Positions 25,795 through 33,129 of a stretch of 59,921 nucleotides of DNA are shown piece by piece. Under the pieces are notes generated by a model. The model worked only from the letters and a program-made list of their open reading frames with translations, was not told the DNA's origin and ran no database searches. Positions within the stretch are counted from its first letter, which is position 1, and each line of letters begins with the position of its first letter. This DNA comes from Nocardioides sp. (GTDB lineage Bacteria > Actinomycetota > Actinomycetes > Propionibacteriales > Nocardioidaceae). Location: NCBI RefSeq assembly GCF_030149505.1, contig NZ_JASBRN010000056.1, positions 1 to 59,921 of the forward strand. Direction: 5' to 3'. The position numbers and the translations under genes are program-made.

Positions 25795-26582
25795 GCCTGT
25801 CCTCCTGCCAGCTTGTCGAGACTGCGGGCCTGCGCCCGCATGACGGCGTCGTACGACGCCCGGTCGGTGCGCTTGAGCTCGACCGCACCGCGGGCCGGCT
25901 CGTCGGGCACGATCAGCTCCTCGCCGGCGTCCAGGCCCGCGAGCACCGCGGCCGCGATGTCCTGCGCGGAGATCGGCGACTCGGTGACCAGGCGCCCGAC
26001 GACGTGCCCGAGGGCCTTGTCCGCGCCGCGCATCGAGTCCAGCAGGTTGGTGCGGAAGAACCCCGGGCAGACCGCGTGCGCGCTGATGCCGTGCGAGGCC
26101 AGCTCGTGGCCGGCGGTCTCGGTGAGCGCGACGACGGCGGCCTTGACCGCGTTGTAGGAGGCCATGCCGGCGGGGTGCACGAGCCCCGCGAGGCTGGCGA
26201 CGTTGACGAACCGGCCGCTGCCCTGGGCCTTCATCAGCGGCGTGAACGCGCGGATGCCGCGCACCATCCCGAAGAGGTTGATGTCGAAGATCCACTGCCA
26301 CTCCTCGAGCGTGGCGACGTCGAGCCGCCCCCCGCCCGCGACGCCGGCGTTGTTGACCAGCACGTCCAGGCCGCCCCAGGTCTGCTCGACGTGGGCCAGG
26401 GCCGCGGCCCAGTCCTCGTCCTTCGTGATGTCGAGCTGGAAGCCGTCGCCGTCCCCTGCGTAGGAGACGTCGGTGCGCAGGACCCGGTCGCCCCGGGCCT
26501 CGAAGGCCTCGGCCAGCGCGGCGCCGAGGCCGGACGCGGCGCCGGTGACCAGGACGCGGAGCGGTCCGTCCTGCTCGCTCAT
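25791..26582 (-). CDS. SDR family oxidoreductase of the kinase/dehydrogenase operon (LvaD-like position)
   Basis: 263 residues. TGAASGLG at 13-20, NNAG at 77-80, catalytic Ser130, Tyr143 and Lys147 (SYNAVKAAV) are intact. TDVS after strand 2 (Asp) suggests NAD preference. It overlaps the dehydrogenase gene upstream (ATGA) and the kinase gene downstream (GTGA). By position it matches the SDR of the levulinate cluster, which could interconvert 3-/4-hydroxy and keto acyl groups. Confidence 0.88.
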   Translation of the reverse strand: MSEQDGPLRVLVTGAASGLGAALAEAFEARGDRVLRTDVSYAGDGDGFQLDITKDEDWAAALAHVEQTWGGLDVLVNNAGVAGGGRLDVATLEEWQWIFDINLFGMVRGIRAFTPLMKAQGSGRFVNVASLAGLVHPAGMASYNAVKAAVVALTETAGHELASHGISAHAVCPGFFRTNLLDSMRGADKALGHVVGRLVTESPISAQDIAAAVLAGLDAGEELIVPDEPARGAVELKRTDRASYDAVMRAQARSLDKLAGGQA

Positions 26583-27859
26583 CGGCGGGCGCCGTACTTG
26601 CCGAGCTCGAGGCGGGCGACGACGCCCTGGTGCACCTCGTCGGGGCCGTCGGCCAGGCGGAGCGCGCGGGCGCCGGTCCAGGCGCCGGCCAGCGGGTGGT
26701 CGTCGGACATGCCGCCGCCGCCGTGGATCTGCATGGCGAAGTCGATGACCTGCAGGGCCATCCGCGGCACCGCGACCTTGATCTGGGAGACCTCGGAGAG
26801 CGCGTTGAGCGGGCCGCCGACGTCGAGCTTCCAGGCAGCGTTGAGCACCAGCAGGCGGGCCTGCTCGATCGCGATCCGGGCGTCGGCGATCCGCTCACGG
26901 TTACCGCCGAGGTTGGCCAGCGGCTTGCCGAAGGCGACCCGGTCCAGGCCGCGGCGGCAGGCGCGCTCGAGCGCCATCTCGGCCAGGCCGATGAGGCGCA
27001 TGCAGTGGTGGATGCGGCCGGGGCCGAGCCGGCCCTGGGCGATCGCGAACGCCTCGCCGGGGCCGAGCAGCAGGTTGGAGACCGGCACCCGCACGTCGGT
27101 GAAGGAGACCTCGCCGTGGCCGATCGGCTCGTCGTACATCCCCATCGTCGGCAGCAGCCGCTCAATCTTCACGCCGGGCGCGTCCAGCGGCACGAGCACC
27201 ATCGTGTGGCGGTGGTGGCGGTCGATGCCGGGCTCGTTCTCGAGGTTCTCCGGGGTGTCGCGCAGGCCCATGAAGACCGCGACCTTGCAGTCGGGGTGGC
27301 CCACGCCCGTCGACCACCACTTGCGGCCGTTGATGACGACCTCGTCGCCGTGCACGACGGCGGTCGCGGCCATGTTGGTGGCGTCGCTGCTCGCGACGTC
27401 GGGCTCGGTCATCGCGAACGCCGAGCGGATCTCGCCGGCCAGCAGCGGCTCGAGCCACTGCTTGCGCTGCTCCTCGGTGCCGTACTTCAGCAGCACCTCC
27501 ATGTTGCCGGTGTCCGGCGCGTTGCAGTTCATCACCAGCGGCGCGAGGTGGCTGCCGCCCGTGGCCTCGGCGACCGGGGCGTAGTCGACGTTCGTGAGCC
27601 CCTCGCCCCCGTCGACGCCGAACCTCGCGGCGTACTCCCCCGCGTGGTCCTTCGGGATCCACAGGTTCCACAACCCGCGCGCCTTCGCCTCGGCCTTGAG
27701 CTCCTCGATGACCGGCAGCGGCTGCCACGGGTCACCGGTACGCCGCTGCTCGGCCAGGTCGGCGAGGTACTGCTCCTCGGCCGGGGCGACGACCTCGGCG
27801 ATGAACGCGCGGGTCCGCTCGGTGAGGTCGGCGGCCCGGGGAGAGGGTGCGAAGTCCAT
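26579..27859 (-). CDS. Acyl-CoA dehydrogenase (ACAD11/LvaC-like)
   Basis: 426 residues. The motif set is that of the ACAD10/11 group: AMTEPDVASSDATN, GRKWWSTGVGHPDCKVAVFM, LGPGRIHHCMRLIGLAE, HGGGGMSDDHPL, ARALRLADGPDEVH. In human ACAD11 this domain is fused to the APH kinase; here the two are separate genes of one operon, with an SDR between them. Its expected role is elimination of phosphate from 4-phospho-acyl-CoA to an enoyl-CoA. It is first in the operon; the ATG at 27859 fits the family N-terminus. Confidence 0.9.
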   Translation of the reverse strand: MDFAPSPRAADLTERTRAFIAEVVAPAEEQYLADLAEQRRTGDPWQPLPVIEELKAEAKARGLWNLWIPKDHAGEYAARFGVDGGEGLTNVDYAPVAEATGGSHLAPLVMNCNAPDTGNMEVLLKYGTEEQRKQWLEPLLAGEIRSAFAMTEPDVASSDATNMAATAVVHGDEVVINGRKWWSTGVGHPDCKVAVFMGLRDTPENLENEPGIDRHHRHTMVLVPLDAPGVKIERLLPTMGMYDEPIGHGEVSFTDVRVPVSNLLLGPGEAFAIAQGRLGPGRIHHCMRLIGLAEMALERACRRGLDRVAFGKPLANLGGNRERIADARIAIEQARLLVLNAAWKLDVGGPLNALSEVSQIKVAVPRMALQVIDFAMQIHGGGGMSDDHPLAGAWTGARALRLADGPDEVHQGVVARLELGKYGARR

Positions 27860-28166
27860 GGGCGCGAACCTACCGGGCGCTCGGTCTGGTGCGAGGGCTG
27901 CGTCACATCTCGGGTCGCGGCGGCCGAGGTCGAGCCGACGGCTGGTGCCGCGCCTGCCGCCGAGGTCGAGCCGGCGGTTGAGGAGGTTGCGCAGCAACCG
28001 TCTCGAAGCCCCGGCTCAACGGGACGCCCGGTCGGTCGAGGTGTCCTCGGCGATGTGGAGGTCCTGCACCGAAGCAGGTTCAGGCCAGGACCTCCAGATC
28101 GGGCAGTCGACCGGCGTGCCCGGGTCGCCTGCCTGAGAAGAGCACGTCTCACCGGGAGCATCCGTC
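27860..28166. other. 307-base intergenic region with repeats, no gene seen
   Basis: This stretch lies between the ACAD11-like operon start and the end of the DUF559-type gene. It holds a 15-bp direct repeat gccgaggtcgagccg (27923-27937 and 27959-27973), a small hairpin ggttgcgcagcaacc, and the left 53-bp hairpin repeat described separately. I see no open frame with coding character. It should also contain the operon promoter, which I cannot place. Confidence 0.5.
28051..28103. repeat. 53-bp hairpin repeat, left copy (pair 1)
   Basis: Starts cgatgtggaggtcctgcacc and ends caggacctccagatcggg. The 16-bp arms match with one mismatch, giving a strong hairpin. An almost identical copy (51 of 53 bases) lies at 29253-29305. 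The two bracket the DUF559-type gene in direct orientation; this copy is 63 bases past its stop codon. Confidence 0.9.
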
Positions 28167-29141
28167 CTACGCCGCGGCCTCCGATCTGACCACGCAGGCG
28201 TCGGAGCGGCACGGCACCGGCGTACCCGCCCATCCGCGCGCCTGCAGGACGCGCCCGACCACCGAGGCCAGGCGACAGCGGTCGAGGACCTGCTGCCACC
28301 CGGCGCGGAGGCTCATGTCCCCGTTGACCGCTGCGTCGAGGTCACGCTGGAGGTCGTCCCACCGGTCCAGCGCGGCGGTGTGTCCGAGCCGGCCGTCGAG
28401 CTCCATGAGCACGCGCTGGCCGCGATACCTCACGTCGCGCACCACCCACCGCAGGACCTCGCCCTCGACAACGCGCGCGACCTCGCGCACCTGGCGCTCG
28501 CCCCGCGGCAGCCCGTGCGCGCGCTCCACGTCGCGCAGGTAGCGGCGCTCCAGCGGGGACTGTGCCCCCGCGGCCACGTCGGCCAGCACCTCGCGGAGCA
28601 GCGCGCGACGCGGCAGCCTGGGATGGGCGGCCAGGGCACCGAGCAGTCGGTCCGTCGTGGTGGCTCCCTCACGGACCACGTCGGCGATGGCTGCCACCGC
28701 TGCGTCCTCCCCGGCCGCGGTAGACGCGACCAGCAGGGCGGCGTGCTCGACCCGCAGCCGGGGCGGCGAGGCCTCGAGCAGCGCTGCCGACTCGAAGCAG
28801 CGCAGCTGCGTCACCGCGATCCCCGGGGTCCGCGCGACACGGCGCCCGTGCTGCACCGCCAGGTCGACGCGCCGTGGGCGGCCATCAACCTGCAGCCCTG
28901 CCGCGGACAGGGCGGCCTGAGCGGAGAGCACCGAACCCGGGTAGCGGAGCAGCGCAGCCCACTCGCGCTGCCGCTGCGACAGCGGGCCGGTGTGGTCGAC
29001 GTAGACACCGTCGTGCACCCGCACCCACTCCCGCCGGCGCAGCATCCGCTCCACGAAGACGGCATCGAGTCCGGCTGACAGGGCCTGGCCGCGCGACACG
29101 ACGCCCGCCTGCCGGCGCTGGAGTCGCAGGAGGGAGTCCAC
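28167..29141 (-). CDS. AbiEi-like/DUF559 endonuclease-fold protein 1
   Basis: 324 residues from GTG 29141. The N-terminal ~60 residues, QAGVVSRGQALSAG followed by RVHDGVYVDHTGP, resemble the winged-helix AbiEi-type antitoxin N-terminus. The C-terminal ~90 residues are a DUF559/Vsr-like PD-(D/E)XK nuclease fold: VRDVRY (Asp236), VLMELDGRLGH (Glu247, Asp249, His254) and LQRDLDAAV (Arg266-Asp267), ending with GWQQVL and VLQARGW. No partner toxin gene is adjacent. The gene is bracketed by two near-identical 53-bp hairpins. Target and function are unknown. Confidence 0.8.
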   Translation of the reverse strand: MDSLLRLQRRQAGVVSRGQALSAGLDAVFVERMLRRREWVRVHDGVYVDHTGPLSQRQREWAALLRYPGSVLSAQAALSAAGLQVDGRPRRVDLAVQHGRRVARTPGIAVTQLRCFESAALLEASPPRLRVEHAALLVASTAAGEDAAVAAIADVVREGATTTDRLLGALAAHPRLPRRALLREVLADVAAGAQSPLERRYLRDVERAHGLPRGERQVREVARVVEGEVLRWVVRDVRYRGQRVLMELDGRLGHTAALDRWDDLQRDLDAAVNGDMSLRAGWQQVLDRCRLASVVGRVLQARGWAGTPVPCRSDACVVRSEAAA

Positions 29142-29252
29142 GGACCCAGCCTGTCCTCGCAGACAGCTCCGCGGCGCGCCGCACGTCCCGGGTGTGCACC
29201 CCTCAGCCACAGGGCTGGGCTGTGGACGGTCCAGGGGCCGCCCGCAGTGACC

Positions 29253-29305
29253 CGATGTGGAGGTCCTGCACCGAACCTGGTTCAGGCCAGGACCTCCAGA
29301 TCGGG
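29253..29305. repeat. 53-bp hairpin repeat, right copy (pair 1)
   Basis: Differs from the left copy at two loop positions only. Here the loop contains its own palindrome, gaacc-t-ggttc. It lies 111 bases upstream of the DUF559-type gene start and 31 bases past the end of the ABC-2 permease gene. Confidence 0.9.
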
Positions 29306-29336
29306 TCAGCTCGACCACCCCCGACCTCGCCGCGCC

Positions 29337-30893
29337 TCAGGCGGCGGTGGTCACGACCACCCGGGCCCGCTCGGTGGGGGTGGTCCAGCGGGTGTGCGCG
29401 CGGGCGAGCCGGAGGCCGGACCAGCAGAGGAAGGGCACGGCCACGAGCACGGCGGCGAGGGGGTCGTCGAGGCGGGCGAGGGCCGAGAACACCAGCCCGG
29501 TGAGGGTGGTGGAGAGCGCGAGGCGGCTGGAGTAGCCGACCATCATCAGCGGCGGGGCGGGGGTGGCGCGGGCGGAGCGGAGGTCGACGGCGTACGGGTG
29601 GGCGAGCGACCAGCGCATGGCGGCCGCGACCACCTGGACGGTGACGACGGCCAGCATGGCGACGAGGGCGGTGACCTCGGAGGCAGTGGGTACGCCGGCG
29701 CGCAGTGCCCCCAGGACGACGGTCACCAGCGAGGCGACGAGCAGGAACTCTGCCAGCACCCAGGCGCGCGCGGCGAAGACCGTGCCGGGGCCGACCGGCA
29801 GGCTCTCGCGCCACAGCCCGCCCCGGCCGTCGAGGCACCACGCGTTGACCCCGAAGAGCAGCGCGCCGCCGGAGGCCACCAGCCCGGGCAGGATGATCAG
29901 CTGCGCCCACGGCAGGGCACCGAGCAGCGCGATGACACCGGGGCCGACGGCGAGCACCGCGAGGCCGCGGCGCATCGGGACGGCACGCCAGACCGAGGCG
30001 CGGTCGGTGCGCACGAGCACGGCGAGGTCGGTGCGGGGCAGCCGGCGGGCGCGGTAGGAGCCGGACTCCACGCGCAGCTCGTCGTGCGGCACCCGCCGGG
30101 TGGCGAGGTGGGCCGGGACCGCCCCGAGCACGACGGCGGCCAGGGCCAGGCCGGCCAGGGTCCCGACCAACCCGGCCCAGGCCCAGGACGGCCCGCCGAC
30201 GGAGGTGGCGACGACCCGCACGGTCGGCACCTGGTCCAGCAGCGGCACCAGGTCGCCCCGCAGCTGGAGGACCAGCACGGCTGCCACCGAGGCGACGGTC
30301 GCGACCCGCAGCGCCACCTCGCCGAACCGCAGCCGCCGCAGCCCCTCCAGCGTCCACGCGACGACCTGACCCAGGGCGGTGGCCAGCACCAGCCACAGGA
30401 GCATCGCGACCTGCATGGCGAGCAGCGCCCAGCCCCACCCGGTGCCGTACGCCGCCGCGCCGAGCAGCGACCAGGACTGCAGCAGCCACGCGACGTTGAG
30501 CGGGGCGAGGACCAGCGCGCCGAGGTGGTCGGTCGTGGGGCTGACCGGGTGGATCGAGGCGGGGTCGCGCGCGAGCAGCTCGCGCCCGCCCCCGGAAGCG
30601 ACCGCCGCCACGACCGAGACCAGCACCAGGGCGGCCAGGGCGGTCGGCAGCACGATGAGCACGTCGCGGGCGCGATCGCCCTCCCCCGCGCCCGGCACGA
30701 GCGACGGGACCATCGCCACCGCGAGCGAGCCCAGCGCGAAGAGGACCAGGCCGGCGCGGAAGGCGCGTGGCCGGCGTACGTGCGCGGCGCGGAAGCGGAC
30801 CAGCGTGCCGACGTCGGCGACCGCCCGCACCGCCTCGGTGACGGGGTGGTGCCGGTGGGGGCGGGGCTCAGTCGAGGAGCGAGCGGTAGGCAC
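29337..30893 (-). CDS. ABC-2-type multispan permease
   Basis: 518 residues from GTG 30893, preferred because a GAGGAGG site lies just upstream inside the ATPase gene; GTG 30830 is the alternative. About ten to twelve hydrophobic helices, no large soluble domain and no FtsX pattern. It overlaps the ATPase gene by 26 bases, so the two form one exporter. The family resembles large actinobacterial ABC-2 permeases of unknown substrate. Confidence 0.75.
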   Translation of the reverse strand: MPTARSSTEPRPHRHHPVTEAVRAVADVGTLVRFRAAHVRRPRAFRAGLVLFALGSLAVAMVPSLVPGAGEGDRARDVLIVLPTALAALVLVSVVAAVASGGGRELLARDPASIHPVSPTTDHLGALVLAPLNVAWLLQSWSLLGAAAYGTGWGWALLAMQVAMLLWLVLATALGQVVAWTLEGLRRLRFGEVALRVATVASVAAVLVLQLRGDLVPLLDQVPTVRVVATSVGGPSWAWAGLVGTLAGLALAAVVLGAVPAHLATRRVPHDELRVESGSYRARRLPRTDLAVLVRTDRASVWRAVPMRRGLAVLAVGPGVIALLGALPWAQLIILPGLVASGGALLFGVNAWCLDGRGGLWRESLPVGPGTVFAARAWVLAEFLLVASLVTVVLGALRAGVPTASEVTALVAMLAVVTVQVVAAAMRWSLAHPYAVDLRSARATPAPPLMMVGYSSRLALSTTLTGLVFSALARLDDPLAAVLVAVPFLCWSGLRLARAHTRWTTPTERARVVVTTAA

Positions 30894-31593
30894 GCGCGCC
30901 CTCCTCGCCGGCCATCTCCTCCGCGGTGAGCTCGGCGACCTGCGATCCGCCGCGCAGCACCGAGACCGTCGAGCAGGCGGCGATGGCGAGCTCGCGCAGG
31001 TGGGTGGAGACCAGCACCGCGGCACCGCGGGCCCGGGCGTCGGCGACCACGTCGAGGGTGGCCTCGACACCGATCGGGTCGACCCCGTCGAAGGGTTCGT
31101 CGAGCAGCAGCACCTCGGGCTCGTGCAGGGCGGCCAGCACCACCGAGAGCCGTCGGCCCATGCCGTGGCTGAAGCCCGCGGTGACGCGGTGCGCCACGTC
31201 GCCGAGCTCGAAGCGCTCGAGCAGGTCGCGCCCGCGCTCCTCCCAACCGGACGGCAACCGGCGCAGCCGGGCCGCGAGCTGCAGGTGCTCCCACGGCGTC
31301 GCGCGCGGCACGAGACCGCCGACGTCGGGGCAGTAGCCCACCGCGCGCTTGGCCGCCAGCGGGTGGCGGTGCACGTCGTGACCGGCGACCAGCACGGTCC
31401 CGGACGTCGGCGGCACCACCCCGGCAAGCACCCGCATCGTCGTCGACTTGCCCGCCCCGTTGCGGCCGAGGAGCGCCGTCGCCCGGCCGGCGTACGCCGT
31501 CAGGTGGACGCCTGCGACGGCCTCGACCTCCCCGAAGCGGACGTGCAGGTCCCGCACCTCGACCAGCGCCCGCTCCCCGCCTGTCCCGTCCAC
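30868..31593 (-). CDS. ABC transporter ATP-binding protein (ABC-2 exporter type)
   Basis: 241 residues. Walker A GRNGAGKST at 43-51, Q-loop GYCPDVGGLVPRATPWE, Walker B VLLLDEPFDGVD and the switch His in VSTHLRE are clear. The signature is degenerate, FSHGMGRRLSV in place of LSGGQ, as in several ABC-2 exporters. The start is GTG 31593. It is divergent from the 58-residue gene and the lipoprotein, with 80 bases between. Confidence 0.88.
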   Translation of the reverse strand: MDGTGGERALVEVRDLHVRFGEVEAVAGVHLTAYAGRATALLGRNGAGKSTTMRVLAGVVPPTSGTVLVAGHDVHRHPLAAKRAVGYCPDVGGLVPRATPWEHLQLAARLRRLPSGWEERGRDLLERFELGDVAHRVTAGFSHGMGRRLSVVLAALHEPEVLLLDEPFDGVDPIGVEATLDVVADARARGAAVLVSTHLRELAIAACSTVSVLRGGSQVAELTAEEMAGEEGARAYRSLLD

Positions 31594-31673
31594 GGACCCA
31601 TGGTGACCGCTCCCCTCGCGCTGCGGGCGTCAACCGGTGTTTCCGGCGACACCCCCGAGGGCAGGAGGCGCGC

Positions 31674-31850
31674 ATGACGACGCGGGGCGACTACAGCTCG
31701 CTGCCAGGCACGGTCGAGGAGTTGGCGGCCGAGGCGGAGCGCGCTCTGCTGGAGCAGGGTGGCAGCGACCATCCGGACGCCCCCGAGACCCCGCAGCGGC
31801 CCGGCGGACGACCGCCGCACATCTCCCGTCCCGGCGTGACCCCGTGGTGA
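31674..31850 (+). CDS. 58-residue hypothetical protein coupled to a lipoprotein gene
   Basis: ATG 31674 follows a strong AGGAGG site by about 6 bases. The product starts MTTRGDYSSLPGTVEEL, is hydrophilic, Glu-rich in the middle and Pro-rich at the end, with no membrane helix. Its stop overlaps the start of the lipoprotein gene as GTGA, the coupling used throughout this window. No family is recognised. Confidence 0.6.
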   Translation: MTTRGDYSSLPGTVEELAAEAERALLEQGGSDHPDAPETPQRPGGRPPHISRPGVTPW

Positions 31851-33048
31851 AGCGCGCCTCTCGGCGCGCCCCCGCCGCCCTCCGCACTCTCGCGCTCCCC
31901 GCTCTCGCGTCCCTGGTCCTGCTCGGTGGCTGCTCCGGACAGGAGGGCGAGGACCCCGGTACCGCCCCCGGCAGCGCGAACGGCAGCGTGGCGCCCGTGC
32001 TCGGCGAGGTCTCGTGGAGCTGGCGCGACTCGGGCCTGGACGTGATCGAGCGCCTGTCGGTGTCGGAGCAGGCGGTGGTGGCCTTCGGCACCCGCGGGAC
32101 GACGGCCGTGCTGAGCGCGACCTCGCGCGACGGCGAGCAGCTGTGGGAGCACGACGAGGACTGGTTCGAGCGGGAGACGGGGGGCGTCTGGAGTCAGGGG
32201 TCGTCGCCGGCACCGGGACCGACGCCGCGGCGGCGCTGCGCGTCAGCAACGGCATCATCCTGGGGCTCGACGTGGCGGACGGCTCCCGAGCCTGGACCTG
32301 GGAGAGCCGGCGGCAGCTCCACACCACGGTGGTGGGCGCGGCCGACGACACGCTGCTCGTGCGCGAGGACCCACGCTTCACGTGCCAGAGCGGGCGCAGC
32401 CGCATCGTGGCCCTCGACCTCGTGGACGGCAGCGAGCTCTGGGACGCGACCGCGGCGTGCGACCTGTCCATCCGCGACGAGCGGATCGTCCTGGGTGGCG
32501 ACGTCGTGGACCCCCGCACCGGTGAGGTCCTGGTCTCCCGGGCCGGCGTCGTCTGCGGCGTGGCGGGCGACGTGGCCGTCTGGCTGGCGGAGTGCCCGGC
32601 TCCGTTCGGGCCGGGTTTCGAGGTCACCGGCACCCCCGTCCTGGCCTCCCTCGAGGACTCCTCCGTCGCAGACCTGCCGTCCTTCCCGCGCGGCGAGGTG
32701 CTCCAGGTCCGCAGCGGGCCTGGCGTCCTGGCCGTGACGTACCTGCTCGAGGGGCCTGCGGCCGAGACCCGCAGCTGGGTGGGCAACGGGACCGTCCTCA
32801 CCACCGAGGGGCGCCCCGACGGTGCGCTCGTGGCCTCCGACGGCTCGTTCTTCGAGCTCTCCGTCGAGCAGGACGAGCTGGTCGTGCGCGACCCCTCCGG
32901 CGCGGTGGCCCAGCGGGTCGGACTCCCGGCGCAGGACCTGCCCGCCGACGGCTTCGTCCAGGTGGAGGGCGTCGCCGACGACTATGTCCTGGTGACACCG
33001 GCTCGAGCCGGGACCGGGCACCTCCTGCTCGACCTGTCGACCTCCTGA
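31847..33048 (+). pseudogene. PQQ-like beta-propeller lipoprotein gene with a frameshift
   Basis: From GTG 31847 the product has a signal peptide and lipobox VLLGGC, then a WD/PQQ-like beta-propeller repeat pattern (VVAFGTRGTTAVLSATSRDG, QLWEHDE). The frame fails within the run of six G at 32179-32184. The correct continuation, GTGTDAAAALRVSNGIILG and on to the end (VEGVADDYVLVTPA), is in the other frame. A seventh G would restore a continuous ~400-residue protein. The rest is free of stops with intact codon bias, so this is a recent lesion, a sequencing error, or phase variation. Confidence 0.8.
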
Positions 33049-33129
33049 ACAGTCCTCCGCACCAGCCGGAACGGCTCGAGCCGCCGCCCCGGAGGGCGAC
33101 GGCTCGAGCACGGTGCTGCGGGGACCTGA

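Noticed and set aside
28051..29305. Insertion sequence
   Set aside because: Hairpin repeats bracket a gene, but it encodes no transposase or HUH motif and I see no target-site duplication. Left as a candidate cassette only.
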